From positions 1 to 64,000 of the forward strand of contig JAFRNM010000018.1 of assembly GCA_017430135.1 (NCBI GenBank): DNA of 64,000 bases, written 5' to 3'. The notes under the pieces were generated by a model, which worked only from the letters and a program-made list of their open reading frames with translations, was not told the DNA's origin and searched no databases. The number at the start of each line of letters is the position of its first letter. The stretch's first letter is position 1. Made by a program: the position numbers and the translations under genes. This stretch comes from Clostridia bacterium (lineage in GTDB: Bacteria; Bacillota; Clostridia; TANB77; CAG-508). Positions 15,258 to 25,327 of the stretch are shown here, one piece after another.

Positions 15258-16700
15258 TTATCTTCTCACTCTCGTTTGAAAGTATCCTGCATCAGTTTCA
15301 ATTTCTTCTTCTATTTTATTTATTTTTTCTTGTATTTCTTCTTGTGTATATGTTTTTGTTTTTTCATCATCTGTTACTCTTTTTAGTTTCTCTTCAATGT
15401 CTTTTTTTCCAAATTGACTATTTGCTATTATTTCATTTTGCATTATCTTTGTGACTATCTCTTCTTTATTACTTTCAATATAATCTGCTAATACTATCGT
15501 ATTTTTATCCCCATCTGCACTATACATACTTATTTCGTCTGCGCCTTTATTAAAGTAATAATCCGCTTCTTTTGCCATTTTTTCATTGCTTTCTTTATGA
15601 ATTCCTTTTCTTTCTGCCTGCATTTTTCTTAATTCTACTGATGTTGGTTTTATATTTGAAGTTTCTAATTGAGTTTCAATATTTACATTATCTGTTGTTC
15701 TTCCTTTACCATAATATGCTTTAATTTCTCCATATTGTCCAGGTTCCACTGATAATGTTTCTTTTTCATAATCTGACCTGCCTTCATTTTCGCCGTTTTT
15801 TCCTATTACTTGAAATCTTGTTTTTGTTTTATTATCTTTTCTTGCTTTCTCATCAGCATCTATTTTGATTGAATCCTTTAATGAATCATTCCCAGAGCGT
15901 TCATCAACTTTTAATCTATCGTTTATTAATTCTGATGTTCCATCTTTTTTTATTGCAACAAAAGAATACATTGTATTGTTTATCGTTGCATTTTCTCCTT
16001 GTAACTTTTTTAACTTTTCTGAATATACTATTACTACTTTTGAATATTCACTTTCATTTAAATCTAGAACTTTTCCAAGTGTTTTCGTTTCATCAACTCT
16101 AGTTCCTAATTTTATTTCTTGTTTTCCATCAGTTATTTTTTTAGTTTCTTTTTTATTAAGATTTTGTTTTTCTTCATCTTCTTTTTGATTTGCTTGTGTT
16201 GCTTCGTCTTCTTTGTATTCTTTTTCTTCTATTTTTTGAGCTAATTCAATTGAAGACATTGATTCTATATCTTCTTTTTCAATCCCAAGTGTATTCGCAA
16301 TTCGTTCTAATTGAGCTTTTTCTATTTCTTCTAAATCTAGTTTTCCATTCAAATCAAGTTTATTTATCTGATCGTATATATCGTCAACATCTTTGAATTG
16401 TTCCACTAAAATTATTGAATCCATATATTCTAAATATCTACCAACCAATACCCCATCTTCAGTATAACAATTTAAGTTTTCTTTTATAACATTGTATTTA
16501 TTTTCGACTTCCTGTTCTTGAATTAAATAAACTTCTTTCGTTTCTCCTTCTATATTAACATTTCCTATATATTTAACATTTCTAACCTGTTTTTCACAAT
16601 CATTGTTTTGAATTTCATTATCTAACTTTTCTTTTAAATATTTTAGTTCGATATGTTCTCTTAGTTTTTTCATTCTTTCTATTATTACTTTTTCTTCCAT
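15258..16700 (-). CDS. unknown acidic protein, 480 aa
   Basis: I do not recognise the family. It is very rich in E and K, has no signal peptide or membrane segment, and contains a long charged low-complexity stretch (about 150-200, KEYKEDEATQANQKEDEEK). A region around 290-340 has short beta strands (RFQVIGKNG, VEPGQYGEIKAYYG). GGAGGG precedes the ATG. It lies between sigG and ylmC, where B. subtilis has other yl genes, but no link to sporulation can be shown. Confidence 0.6.
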   Translation of the reverse strand: MEEKVIIERMKKLREHIELKYLKEKLDNEIQNNDCEKQVRNVKYIGNVNIEGETKEVYLIQEQEVENKYNVIKENLNCYTEDGVLVGRYLEYMDSIILVEQFKDVDDIYDQINKLDLNGKLDLEEIEKAQLERIANTLGIEKEDIESMSSIELAQKIEEKEYKEDEATQANQKEDEEKQNLNKKETKKITDGKQEIKLGTRVDETKTLGKVLDLNESEYSKVVIVYSEKLKKLQGENATINNTMYSFVAIKKDGTSELINDRLKVDERSGNDSLKDSIKIDADEKARKDNKTKTRFQVIGKNGENEGRSDYEKETLSVEPGQYGEIKAYYGKGRTTDNVNIETQLETSNIKPTSVELRKMQAERKGIHKESNEKMAKEADYYFNKGADEISMYSADGDKNTIVLADYIESNKEEIVTKIMQNEIIANSQFGKKDIEEKLKRVTDDEKTKTYTQEEIQEKINKIEEEIETDAGYFQTRVRR

Positions 16701-16765
16701 TTTTCCCTCCTAGTATAGTCAATTTGTATTTTACCATATATAAAAATAAAAATCTACATTTTAAT

Positions 16766-16798
16766 AAAAAATCCAGTAGATTTACTACTGGATTTTTT
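16766..16798. terminator. terminator after the 614-aa gene
   Basis: AAAATCCAGTAG and CTACTGGATTTT pair around a 5-nt loop, followed by T-runs. Confidence 0.82.
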
Positions 16799-16802
16799 AC
16801 TT

Positions 16803-18647
16803 TTATAAATTACTTTCTTTCAATTGTTCCATTGATTTTTTAAGTTCTTCTAATTGTTGTTCTAATTTTTCTCTTTCTTGTTTTTGTTTTTCATTTATTT
16901 TTTCTTTGTTTTCTTGAACTTTTTCTTCAATTGTTTTTTCATTTTGATTTTCTATTTCACTTTCTTTTTCTTCAAGCGCATCTTGAGCTTGCTTTCTTAG
17001 TTCTTCTACTTGTTTTTCAAATTCTTCTTCATCAAATTCATCATTATCAAAAGTGTAATTATTTTTATTATTAAATTTATTATTTGTTATTTTGCTATTA
17101 TTTAGTCCAAACATTGAAAGTGTATTTTCAAAATCATTTGATATTCCTTGAAAATATCTTTTTATTTCTCCTTCTGACATATTATTTAAGATATTTGAAT
17201 TTGAACTATCCAAGTTTTCAACTTCAACTTTATCTGTAAATTCTGTTTTTGAATCTATTACTAATGCATATGAAGCATCATCTACTTCAAAGAAAATTTT
17301 TCCTGATGTTTCGCATTTTCCTTGCCCCATTTTTCCTTTTGATGTCATATCTATTCCAAATGTTCCTACTTTTTCATCATCTTCAAATATAGTGAAGCTT
17401 ACATATACGGTTTCGTCATCACCTATTTTGGAATTTTTATATTCTATTTCCATTATTTTTACTAACTCTGATGTTCTTTTTGGTGATTTATAATAATCTG
17501 TATAATAATTTGGTGTTGAATATGAAGTATCGTTTGCATATAAAACTATATGTTTTCTATTGTCTTTATTGAAGAAATCTGCTGCTAATAGAACTTCATT
17601 ATTTGTTTTTATTTCCATTTTTGCTATATCATTATTTGCTGCATATACTATTATTTCTGCTTTTGCTGAGCTTGCATAATCTCCTTCAGCTTTTAATTCA
17701 TTTATTAAACTTCTAACTCCATTTTTTAATGTTTCTTTTGATATTTTTTCTGTGATTTTTGTTTTTCTTGTTTTTGATGTGCTAGATAATGAATAACTTG
17801 TTGATACATTCATGTTGTTAATTAAATCACTATCAATTATTTTATTTATTTTTTCTGTAATTATATTTAATAATGTATCATCTTCTTCAACTGTTTCTAA
17901 TACTTTTGTCATTACATTTATAAAGTCTTTTTCATCTAATGATAATTTATACGCTGTTGTGTTTACATCTTCTCCGTTAATTTTTTGTTTAACATTTTCT
18001 TCTTTTGTATAGTTTTCAGAAGAAATGTTGTTTTTGAAAATATCTTTATATGTTTTTTCTAATTTTTCTTCATCTTCTTTGCTTATATATAACAAATCAT
18101 ATGCATCTATACTTTCAATTTTGTTAGGAATGTTTGTTGCATTTCCTCCAAGTTTTTCAACTAATTGTTTTAAATTATTGTTTTCTACCACAAGGAATTT
18201 ATCTCCTAATAGTTGTGATTTTACTCCAAATTTATCTCCGTCTCTTACAACTTTCATATCTCCTGCACTAAATCCGCCAAAATTTAAAGAAATATTGCTT
18301 GTTGATTTTTTCTCACTTGCTTTAGCATTTGTACTGATATTTAATTTTAGATTTTTCATCATGTTTAACATTTGTTGTGCTTCTACATCTGATAGTTTTT
18401 TTGAGTTTATTTCAACTCCTAATGATGTTTCTGTTTTGTATGATTTTTCTTGTGCTGCTTTTATTTCTTCTAGCATTTCTTGGTAACCACTACCATTATT
18501 GAAACTAGTTGCTTTTGTTATATAACTGTAAAAAGCTTCTTGTGGTGTTTTAAAAATATCTGTAAAATAATATACTGATGCAAATGCAACAGAACCAATC
18601 AATAATATAATTGCAAAAATTATTGCTATTTTCTTTGTTTTTTTCAT
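16803..18647 (-). CDS. membrane-anchored extracytoplasmic protein, 614 aa
   Basis: An N-terminal signal anchor (KKTKKIAIIFAIILLIGSVA, residues 2-21) is followed by a large beta-rich extracytoplasmic region with many KISKETLKNG-like segments. It ends in a highly charged coiled coil (about 540-614, repeated EKQ/EEL). No lipobox Cys is visible. I cannot assign a family; it resembles large clostridial proteins annotated only as membrane-associated. The gene follows sigG by 92 bp and is isolated by a terminator, so it may be in the sigG transcript. Confidence 0.6.
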   Translation of the reverse strand: MKKTKKIAIIFAIILLIGSVAFASVYYFTDIFKTPQEAFYSYITKATSFNNGSGYQEMLEEIKAAQEKSYKTETSLGVEINSKKLSDVEAQQMLNMMKNLKLNISTNAKASEKKSTSNISLNFGGFSAGDMKVVRDGDKFGVKSQLLGDKFLVVENNNLKQLVEKLGGNATNIPNKIESIDAYDLLYISKEDEEKLEKTYKDIFKNNISSENYTKEENVKQKINGEDVNTTAYKLSLDEKDFINVMTKVLETVEEDDTLLNIITEKINKIIDSDLINNMNVSTSYSLSSTSKTRKTKITEKISKETLKNGVRSLINELKAEGDYASSAKAEIIVYAANNDIAKMEIKTNNEVLLAADFFNKDNRKHIVLYANDTSYSTPNYYTDYYKSPKRTSELVKIMEIEYKNSKIGDDETVYVSFTIFEDDEKVGTFGIDMTSKGKMGQGKCETSGKIFFEVDDASYALVIDSKTEFTDKVEVENLDSSNSNILNNMSEGEIKRYFQGISNDFENTLSMFGLNNSKITNNKFNNKNNYTFDNDEFDEEEFEKQVEELRKQAQDALEEKESEIENQNEKTIEEKVQENKEKINEKQKQEREKLEQQLEELKKSMEQLKESNL

Positions 18648-18739
18648 TTAAAAACTCCTCCTTTAATTTACTCCATCTATTATACAACATTATGCAAGTT
18701 TTTACAATATTTTATTTAAAATTTAAAAAACAAGTTATA

Positions 18740-19513
18740 TTATTTATAGGAACGTTTTAAATGAGAAAGTGCACTTTTTTCAAGGCGAGATACTTGAGCT
18801 TGTGAAATACCAATCTCTGAAGCCACCTCCATTTGAGTTCTCCCCTCAAAAAATCTTTTATTTACTATCATTTTTTCTTTTTCGCTTAATTTCTCCATCG
18901 CTTGTTTTATTGTCATATTTTCTGTCCAGGATTCATCAGTATTTTTTGTATCTTTTACCTGATCCATTATAAATATACTTTCTTGACCATCATTAAAAAC
19001 AGGTTCTTGTAAAGAAACTGGATCTTGTATTGCATCCAAACTTAATGATATTTCTTCTTCTTCAACCCCAAGTTCTTTTGCAATTTGTGAAATTGTTGGT
19101 TCTTCCCCCTTTTCCTTAGTATATTTTTCTTTAAATTGCATAGTTTTATATGCTAAATCTCTTACTGATCTACTTACTCTTATACTATTATTGTCTCTTA
19201 AATATCTTTTTATCTCTCCTATTACCATTGGTACAGCATAAGTGGAAAATTGAACTCCTTGTGTTATATCAAAGTTATCTATTGCTTTTATCAATCCTAC
19301 ACATCCCACTTGAAATAGGTCATCAGCATTTTCACCTCTACCTCTGAATCTTTTTATTACACTTAATATTAATCTTAAATTTCCATTTATGAATGTTTGT
19401 CTTGCTTCTTCGTCTCCTTGTTTTATTTTTACAAATAAATCTTCTTTTTCTTTTTTAGTAAGTAGTGGTAATTTAGAAGTATTGACTCCACATATCTCTA
19501 CTTTGTTTATCAA
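18740..19513 (-). CDS. sigG: RNA polymerase sporulation sigma factor SigG
   Basis: SigG is the forespore-specific late sigma factor. The N-terminus KVEICGVNTSKLPLL is the SigG signature. Region 2 follows (DDLFQVGCVGLIKAIDNFD; QFSTYAVPMVIGEIKRYLRD), then region 3 and a region 4 HTH, TQMEVASEIGISQAQVSRLE. The length (257 aa) is normal. GGAGG stands eight bases before a TTG start at 19513. Gene order spoIIGA-sigE-sigG is as in other endospore formers. A palindromic repeat separates it from sigE. Confidence 0.96.
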   Translation of the reverse strand: MINKVEICGVNTSKLPLLTKKEKEDLFVKIKQGDEEARQTFINGNLRLILSVIKRFRGRGENADDLFQVGCVGLIKAIDNFDITQGVQFSTYAVPMVIGEIKRYLRDNNSIRVSRSVRDLAYKTMQFKEKYTKEKGEEPTISQIAKELGVEEEEISLSLDAIQDPVSLQEPVFNDGQESIFIMDQVKDTKNTDESWTENMTIKQAMEKLSEKEKMIVNKRFFEGRTQMEVASEIGISQAQVSRLEKSALSHLKRSYK

Positions 19514-19573
19514 AAAGAAAACCTCCTTTGAATTTTTTTATATTATTTCCAAAAGAAGGTTTTTTATTCAAAA

Positions 19574-19650
19574 AAACTTTTTGGGACACCCTTAAAAATC
19601 AAGGTTTGGTTAATCCAAACCTTGATTTTTAAGAGTGTCCCAAAAAGTTT
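19574..19650. repeat. palindromic repeat family 1, copy A
   Basis: Arms of about 36 nt pair with one mismatch around a short loop. The shared core is GGGACACxCTTAAAAATC. It starts nine bases after the sigE stop and could act as a terminator between sigE and sigG. Related copies are at 39852, 49110 and a single arm at 63399. Confidence 0.85.
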
Positions 19651-19658
19651 CGCATAAA

Positions 19659-20397
19659 CTATCCAATTTTGCTTGAAATGTCCTTTTTCATCTTGTTTAT
19701 TATCTTTTTCTCAAGCCTTGATATGTAGCTTTGCGATATTCCGTAGCTCATCGGCTACTTCTTTTTGTGTTTTTTCTTTACCTGTAATAAAACCAAATCG
19801 CATTTCCATTATATTTTTTTCTCTTTGATTTAGTTTTAATATTGATGCTCTTAATAGTGTTTTATCAACTTCATCCTCTAGATTTCTTGAAGTTATATCT
19901 GGGTCTGTTCCCAAAATTTCAGATAATAGTAATTCGTTTCCATCTCCATCTTTATTAAGTGGTTCATCTATTGATATTTCACCTTTTATTTTATTACTTT
20001 TTCTAAGAAACATTAATATTTCGTTCTCTATACAACGAGATGCATATGTTGCAAGTTTTATATTTTTATCTGATTTAAATGTATTTACTCCTTTCATTAG
20101 TCCAATTGTTCCAATTGATATTAAGTCTTCTAGACCTATTCCTGTATTCTCAAATTTTTTTGCTATATATACCACTAGTCTTAAGTTGTGTTCTACCAAT
20201 ACTTGCCTTGCTTGGAGATTATCTTCGCTATCTAATTGATTTATGTATTTTTGTTCTTCTTCTGGTTCTAATGGTGGGGGCAAGGTTTGGCTTCCTGCAA
20301 TGTAAAAAATAGGTAAATATTCAATTTCATTGTTTTCATTTATATATTTTGCGCATATTGTGTTTATACTTGTTTTTAATAATTCCTTTAATTTCAA
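19659..20397 (-). CDS. sigE: RNA polymerase sporulation sigma factor SigE, one CGG +1 shift
   Basis: SigE is the early mother-cell sigma factor, made as a pro-protein and cleaved by SpoIIGA. The pro-region, [15 protein letters not shown], region 2 ([19 protein letters not shown]) and region 4 ([10 protein letters not shown]) are standard. In region 4.2 the zero frame runs [12 protein letters not shown] and stops. Skipping the C of the in-frame CGG at 19743-19741 gives [20 protein letters not shown], the canonical SigE HTH, ending with TAG at 19659 (about 245 aa). The TTG start at 20397 is chosen because GAGAGG stands nine bases before it. Without the shift SigE would lack its -35 recognition helix. 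Confidence 0.93.
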
Positions 20398-20503
20398 TAG
20401 AATCAACCTCTCTTTCTACTCATTATTTTTTAAAATTAAATTTTCTACTTTCACATTGTACAACTTTTTATATGAAAATTCTGTCTTTTCTTATTGTAGA
20501 AAA

Positions 20504-20540
20504 AAAGAAATAATCGAGCATTTTCGATTATTTCTTTTTA
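20504..20540 (-). terminator. intrinsic terminator between spoIIGA and sigE
   Basis: AAAGAAATAATCGA and TCGATTATTTCTTT pair with a short loop and T-runs on the minus strand. It lies in the 160-bp gap between spoIIGA and sigE, genes usually cotranscribed. Confidence 0.75.
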
Positions 20541-20557
20541 TTCTTTTATTAAGTTAT

Positions 20558-21439
20558 TTAAACAATTCCCATTAGTGCTCTATAACGACCATCCTTTGTT
20601 AGAGATTTTTCATATATTCCAATTATTATATCTTCTCTTTTTAAACTATTTTGTTCATCCATTATTTCAATAAAATTTGGTTTTATTCCAACTAACATTC
20701 CATTCTGCCTTCCAAGTGAAGAAAATGGAATAAATTTTAGTCTTTTTATGTATTGTTTTTTTATAGATTCAGGTATTTTTTCTAAATTGCCCCCTAATAT
20801 ATTTTCTATGTTATCTAATAATTCTATTGGTAATATTTCATATAATATGCTTTTTTCTACTACTATTACTGGTGAACCTGTAATTGGATCTTTTAACATG
20901 TTTCCTGTATCTAGTATTGCATTTAAATGTATTTGTTTTCCATCTATTTCTATTTTTACATTTTTATAAATATCTCTTTTAGTAATTCTATTTCTTACAA
21001 TTTTGAATGCTGTAACAATTATTATAAATCCTATTATTCCAGCAAGCACTACACTTTTCATGGGATATGTACCTAGGAATAATCCATTTTTCATTAAAAT
21101 ATCTTGTGGTTTTACGATGTATATTAAAGCAAATGCTGCTCCACCAAATACAAACGATGTTAAGTAAAATACAATTAAGATTTTCCACATTTTCTTAACA
21201 TTTTGGGGATTATATGCTACATATATTATAATTATTGAAAGCAAAAATTTCATAAAAAAGCTTGAATATATTGGAATAGTTATTACATAAGCTAATATAG
21301 TGTATATAGCACCGATTAAGCTTGACATTATTATCTTAAAATGTTTTATTTTTGTTTTTAATATTACTCCTGTAGCTAACAAAATAATATAATTCATAAT
21401 TAAATTTTCTATTAAAACAACATCAATATAAATAGTCAT
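20558..21439 (-). CDS. spoIIGA: sigma-E processing peptidase SpoIIGA
   Basis: This membrane aspartic protease cleaves pro-SigE in the mother cell. Five hydrophobic segments fill the first 155 residues. The C-terminal cytoplasmic protease domain contains NAILDTGNMLKDPITG, the DTG catalytic motif, and FSSLGRQNGML. The length (293 aa) is normal. AGGTG stands before ATG 21439, preferred over an upstream GTG. It lies directly upstream of sigE, its substrate gene. Confidence 0.95.
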   Translation of the reverse strand: MTIYIDVVLIENLIMNYIILLATGVILKTKIKHFKIIMSSLIGAIYTILAYVITIPIYSSFFMKFLLSIIIIYVAYNPQNVKKMWKILIVFYLTSFVFGGAAFALIYIVKPQDILMKNGLFLGTYPMKSVVLAGIIGFIIIVTAFKIVRNRITKRDIYKNVKIEIDGKQIHLNAILDTGNMLKDPITGSPVIVVEKSILYEILPIELLDNIENILGGNLEKIPESIKKQYIKRLKFIPFSSLGRQNGMLVGIKPNFIEIMDEQNSLKREDIIIGIYEKSLTKDGRYRALMGIV

Positions 21440-21490
21440 GATTATCACCTATAATTATAATTATATTATATTTAGTTTAAAAAATATGTA

Positions 21491-21518
21491 AAAAAAGCAA
21501 CCTAATAGTTGCTTTTTT
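21491..21518. terminator. terminator after ftsZ
   Basis: AAAAAAGCAAC and GTTGCTTTTTT pair around a 6-nt loop. Confidence 0.82.
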
Positions 21519-21529
21519 ATATTTTTTTA

Positions 21530-22651
21530 TTACATATTTTTATTTTTGTTCTTTCTTAAGAAAGCTGGGATGTCTAAATCATTTTGTGATGTTCCTATTT
21601 CTGAATTTGATGGAATTGAATTAATTTTCTTTTCCCAAGTTTTTGATACTAAGTTATCTACTCCAATACTTGAAATGTTTTCATTTTTTTCAAAACCTGT
21701 TGCAATAACAGTGATTTGAATTTCGTCTTCCATACTTGGATCTGTAACTGTACCAAAGATTATGTTTGCTTCTGGATCCACACTTCTTTGTACTAACTCT
21801 GCAGCTGTGTTTACTTCATGTAATCCTAAGCTTTCACCACCTGTGATATTGATGATTACTCCTCTAGCTCCTTCTATTGATGTTTCTAGTAATGGGCTTT
21901 CAATTGCTTCTTTTGCAGCATCTTCTGCTCTATTTTCTCCAGATGCTCTACCAACACCCATGTGTGCCATACCTGTATTTAACATTATTGTTTTTACATC
22001 TGCAAAGTCTAAGTTTACTAAACCTGGAACTGCGATTAAGTCTGATATACCTTGTACACCTTGTCTTAATACATCATCAGCCATTCTAAATGCTTCAATG
22101 ATTGATGTTTTTCTATCAATAATTTGTAATAATTTGTCGTTTGGAATAACAACTAATGTATCTACTTTTCCTTTTAAGCTTTCTATTCCTCTTTCTGCTT
22201 GAGAAAGTCTTTTCTTTCCTTCAAATGTGAATGGTTTTGTTACAACACCTATTGTAAGAATTCCCATTTCTTTAGCTGTTGCCGCAACTATAGGAGCTGC
22301 TCCTGTACCTGTTCCACCACCCATTCCGGCTGTGACAAATACCATATCTGCGCCTCTTAATACTTCTGCTATTTCAGATTTATTTTCTTCTGCAGATTGA
22401 GCACCAACATCTGGGTTAGCTCCTGCTCCTAATCCTCTTGTAACTTTTTCTCCTATTTGAATTTTTGTACTCGCTTTTGATGTTTGTAGAGCTTGTCTAT
22501 CTGTATTTACAGCTATAAAATCTACACCTTTAATTCCTGATTCAATCATTCTATTGACAGCGTTATTTCCAGCTCCTCCAACTCCTATTACTTTTATTGT
22601 GGCTGTTCCATCCATCATTGCAAAGTTGTTATTATCTTCGTATTCCATCAT
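21530..22651 (-). CDS. ftsZ: cell division protein FtsZ
   Basis: FtsZ is the tubulin-like GTPase that forms the Z-ring. [13 protein letters not shown] opens the fold, the tubulin signature [11 protein letters not shown] is at about 113-123, and [11 protein letters not shown] is the T7-loop region. A short linker ends in a [11 protein letters not shown] tail that binds FtsA. The length (373 aa) is typical. GGGAGG precedes the ATG. It follows ftsA by 52 bp and probably shares its transcript. Confidence 0.98.
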   Translation of the reverse strand: MMEYEDNNNFAMMDGTATIKVIGVGGAGNNAVNRMIESGIKGVDFIAVNTDRQALQTSKASTKIQIGEKVTRGLGAGANPDVGAQSAEENKSEIAEVLRGADMVFVTAGMGGGTGTGAAPIVAATAKEMGILTIGVVTKPFTFEGKKRLSQAERGIESLKGKVDTLVVIPNDKLLQIIDRKTSIIEAFRMADDVLRQGVQGISDLIAVPGLVNLDFADVKTIMLNTGMAHMGVGRASGENRAEDAAKEAIESPLLETSIEGARGVIINITGGESLGLHEVNTAAELVQRSVDPEANIIFGTVTDPSMEDEIQITVIATGFEKNENISSIGVDNLVSKTWEKKINSIPSNSEIGTSQNDLDIPAFLRKNKNKNM

Positions 22652-22703
22652 TTGGTAATCCTCCCTTAATTTTTATTTATTTTTAAACTTAATAACTAAA
22701 ATT

Positions 22704-23933
22704 TTAACTATAGAAAAAGTCTTTTACTCTTTCTAATATGTTTTTTAAAAAACTACTATTATTTTGTGTATCTATGTTGCTTGAAACCGTTTTTGCAAAA
22801 GGTTTTGCTGCTATGTACCTTACTAATGCGTAACTTGTTCTAAAGCTTGGTTTAACAGTACTTATTGCTCTTCCTGTTGCTATTTTTACAGGAATATTTA
22901 AATTTATTTTTCCTGCAACATCGCTTTTATTTATATTTACAATTCCTTGACCTGTAAGTATTACATTATTTATTTTAGGTTTGATTCCTTGAACTGTTAT
23001 GTCTCTATTTATAATTGTAAACATCTCTTCTATACGTGCTTCAATAATTTCTATTAGTTCAGAGCTTTTTATTATTTTGCTTTTATCAGTATCTTTACAT
23101 GTATTTAAAATAATATCATTATCATTATCTATAAATGATTTTAAAGCTAAACCATATTGTTTCTTTAATTTATCTGCTTCTTCTTCTGATATATTTAGAA
23201 CTAAAGCTATGTCATTTGTAATGTTATCTCCACCTACCGGTATGGAATTTGTGTAAATGAATGTTTCTCCTTCAAACACTCCTATGTCAACATTTCCAGC
23301 TCCTATATCCAAAAGCATAATATTATCGTGTAATTCATTTTTGTCCAATATTAGATTTCTTTCTGCTAGTGTTGTAGGCACTATTCCATCAATTTCTAAT
23401 CCTGCTTTTTTAAATATTGAACTTAGTTTTCTAACATATTCTCTTTCAGCTAGTATAATTTGTGCACTTATTGTGAAGTTTGAACTTAAACTTCCTACTG
23501 GGTCTGTTACTACTGTTCCATTGTCAAGTGTTATTTTATCTAACACTATATCTACTAAGACCTCTCCTTCTGGCACTTCTATATCCTTTATTTGAGCTAT
23601 TGCTCCTTGAACATCTTTTGTTGTGATACCAGAGTACTTGTCCTTAGCTTCTTTGGAAATACTATTTTGAACTATTGTTATGTATTTACCTGGAATAGTT
23701 ACATATGCTGAATTGATTTTTAGATTTGTTTCATCTTCGGCATCTTTAATAGTTTTTGATATGCTTAAACTAATTTCATCTTCGTTAATAATCTTGCCTT
23801 TTTTTAGGCCATTACATTTACATGATGTACTGCTTATAGTCTCTATTTGTCCAAAGTTGTTGACTTCGCCTACAACAGTGCAAACCTTGGTAGTTCCTAT
23901 GTCAATACCTACTATGATATCTCCTATAGCCAA
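22704..23933 (-). CDS. ftsA: cell division protein FtsA
   Basis: FtsA is the actin-like membrane tether of the Z-ring. The ATP-binding motifs are IIVGIDIGTTKVCTVVGE near the start, MLLDIGAGNVDIGVFEG (phosphate 2) and VILTGQG (adenosine). The C-terminal NILERVKDFFYS is the amphipathic membrane-targeting helix. TTG 23933 is the likely start (MAIGDIIVG...) because GGAGG stands seven bases upstream. The length is 409 aa. Confidence 0.95.
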   Translation of the reverse strand: MAIGDIIVGIDIGTTKVCTVVGEVNNFGQIETISSTSCKCNGLKKGKIINEDEISLSISKTIKDAEDETNLKINSAYVTIPGKYITIVQNSISKEAKDKYSGITTKDVQGAIAQIKDIEVPEGEVLVDIVLDKITLDNGTVVTDPVGSLSSNFTISAQIILAEREYVRKLSSIFKKAGLEIDGIVPTTLAERNLILDKNELHDNIMLLDIGAGNVDIGVFEGETFIYTNSIPVGGDNITNDIALVLNISEEEADKLKKQYGLALKSFIDNDNDIILNTCKDTDKSKIIKSSELIEIIEARIEEMFTIINRDITVQGIKPKINNVILTGQGIVNINKSDVAGKINLNIPVKIATGRAISTVKPSFRTSYALVRYIAAKPFAKTVSSNIDTQNNSSFLKNILERVKDFFYS

Positions 23934-24059
23934 GTTAATTCCTCCATTTTCCAAGTAATAAATTTTCTAGTGATATTTATATTATATTTTAAAAAATTTG
24001 TCAATAGAAATTGTTATTTTTTTGTAATATTTTTGTAATAAATTTGTAATAAAAATACT

Positions 24060-24092
24060 AATCCCGCAAACCAGTAGATTTGCGGGATTTTA
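24060..24092. terminator. terminator after sbp
   Basis: AATCCCGCAAA and TTTGCGGGATT pair around an 8-nt loop, followed by TTTT. Confidence 0.82.
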
Positions 24093-24118
24093 TTTACATA
24101 AATCTCTTTTTTAAAATC

Positions 24119-24532
24119 TTAGTTCTGATTAGTTTTTTTAGCTATTTCTTCATCTTCTTCTACATTTTTTTCTTTATCTTTCTTTGAGAATTTATTGCTC
24201 CATTTTTCAACATAATATCTTCTAATTATCGCCAAATTTATAAACATTCTCCATACAAATACAACAATTGCTGCTAAATAAATGTCCACATTAAGTTTTT
24301 CTCCAAGCATTGTTAAAAGAATTGCAAGTATTGCATTTCCAAAAAATCCTGTTATAAATATTTTTATATCAAATTTCTTGTTTACAACTGATGCTATTCC
24401 TCCAAATACTGTATCTAATGCAGCTATAACTGCGATTGCAAGATAGCTTGAATATGTGTATGAAATCATTGGTGCATTTATTCCTATTATTGCCCCCAAT
24501 ACACATCCTATGATTATTGCTAATAGTACCAT
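24119..24532 (-). CDS. sbp: small basic protein (Sbp, DUF1290)
   Basis: A membrane protein with three or four hydrophobic segments, starting MVLLAIIIGCVLGAIIG and containing AVIAALDTVFGGIASVVNKK, a strongly conserved DUF1290 motif. It lies, as in Bacillus, between the DUF881 genes and ftsA. GGAGG is eight bases before ATG 24532. The C-terminal tail is acidic and probably cytoplasmic. The exact role is unknown. Confidence 0.9.
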   Translation of the reverse strand: MVLLAIIIGCVLGAIIGINAPMISYTYSSYLAIAVIAALDTVFGGIASVVNKKFDIKIFITGFFGNAILAILLTMLGEKLNVDIYLAAIVVFVWRMFINLAIIRRYYVEKWSNKFSKKDKEKNVEEDEEIAKKTNQN

Positions 24533-24589
24533 TTTCAAAACCTCCAAATTCTTTGAAATAAAATTGTGTTTTTACTAAATTTAATCTTT

Positions 24590-25288
24590 TTAATCTGAAA
24601 TATACTTATAATTTATATCTCCATTATATTTTTTTATTAAAACATTATTATTTTGTGTTATTTGAACTTCATGCCCCATTTTTTTTATTTGTTCTGCTGC
24701 TCCACCATTTCCTAAAAGTGAACTTTCCAAATAAGCCTTATTTCCTATTGCTTTAATAACATAAGGTGCCAAGATTCTTTGTCCATTTATTTTTATAAAT
24801 GATGAACCTATATCAACAATATCTGACATATTGATAATTCGTTCTTCATTTATTGAAATAGCCTCTGCTCCTGCATATTTTAGGGCATTAACTATTGTTA
24901 TTAAATCTGAATCTTTAACTCTAGAATACTCATCCTCCTGAGTTTCTTTTATTGTTATTTCTATCCCTTCTCCCATTAAGTCTGTTTTTCCAAGTAATAT
25001 ATTTGATTGTTCTAGTTCATCATGTACTAATACTGCAGTTTCTACATTATTTTCTTTTTTAGTTTTATATTCATCAATTTTCTTTTGGGTTGCATCATAT
25101 TGTTGTACAGTTTCTTCATATTTTTGTTTCCAATTTGCAAGCTCTGTTCTTAATTCCTCTTCTCTCATAGTTTCAATTGAAGTTATATCTGTTTCATTTA
25201 CAATTTTAAACTGCATAAACATTACCAAAGTTAATGCAAAGCACGCTATCGCAATTGTAAATATCATTGTAACTTTGCCTTTTTTCAT
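24590..25288 (-). CDS. DUF881 family protein (YlxX-like), second of a pair
   Basis: An N-terminal membrane anchor (TIAIACFALTLVMFMQFKI), a coiled coil (about 40-85) and the DUF881 domain with NALKYAGAEAISINEERI and APYVIKAIGN. DUF881 proteins are conserved between ftsQ and sbp in spore formers. A role in the division membrane complex is inferred from position only. It follows the other DUF881 gene by about 40 bp. Confidence 0.88.
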   Translation of the reverse strand: MKKGKVTMIFTIAIACFALTLVMFMQFKIVNETDITSIETMREEELRTELANWKQKYEETVQQYDATQKKIDEYKTKKENNVETAVLVHDELEQSNILLGKTDLMGEGIEITIKETQEDEYSRVKDSDLITIVNALKYAGAEAISINEERIINMSDIVDIGSSFIKINGQRILAPYVIKAIGNKAYLESSLLGNGGAAEQIKKMGHEVQITQNNNVLIKKYNGDINYKYISD

Positions 25289-25327
25289 TAAAAAATCATT
25301 TCCTTTCTATACTTAATGTATAATTTC

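Noticed and set aside
19741..19743. Frameshifts in sigE, murA and the resolvase as sequencing or assembly errors
   Set aside because: All disruptions fall on in-frame CGG and none on the roughly 70 out-of-frame CGG triplets in intact genes; an error process would not depend on reading frame. Raw reads were not available to confirm.
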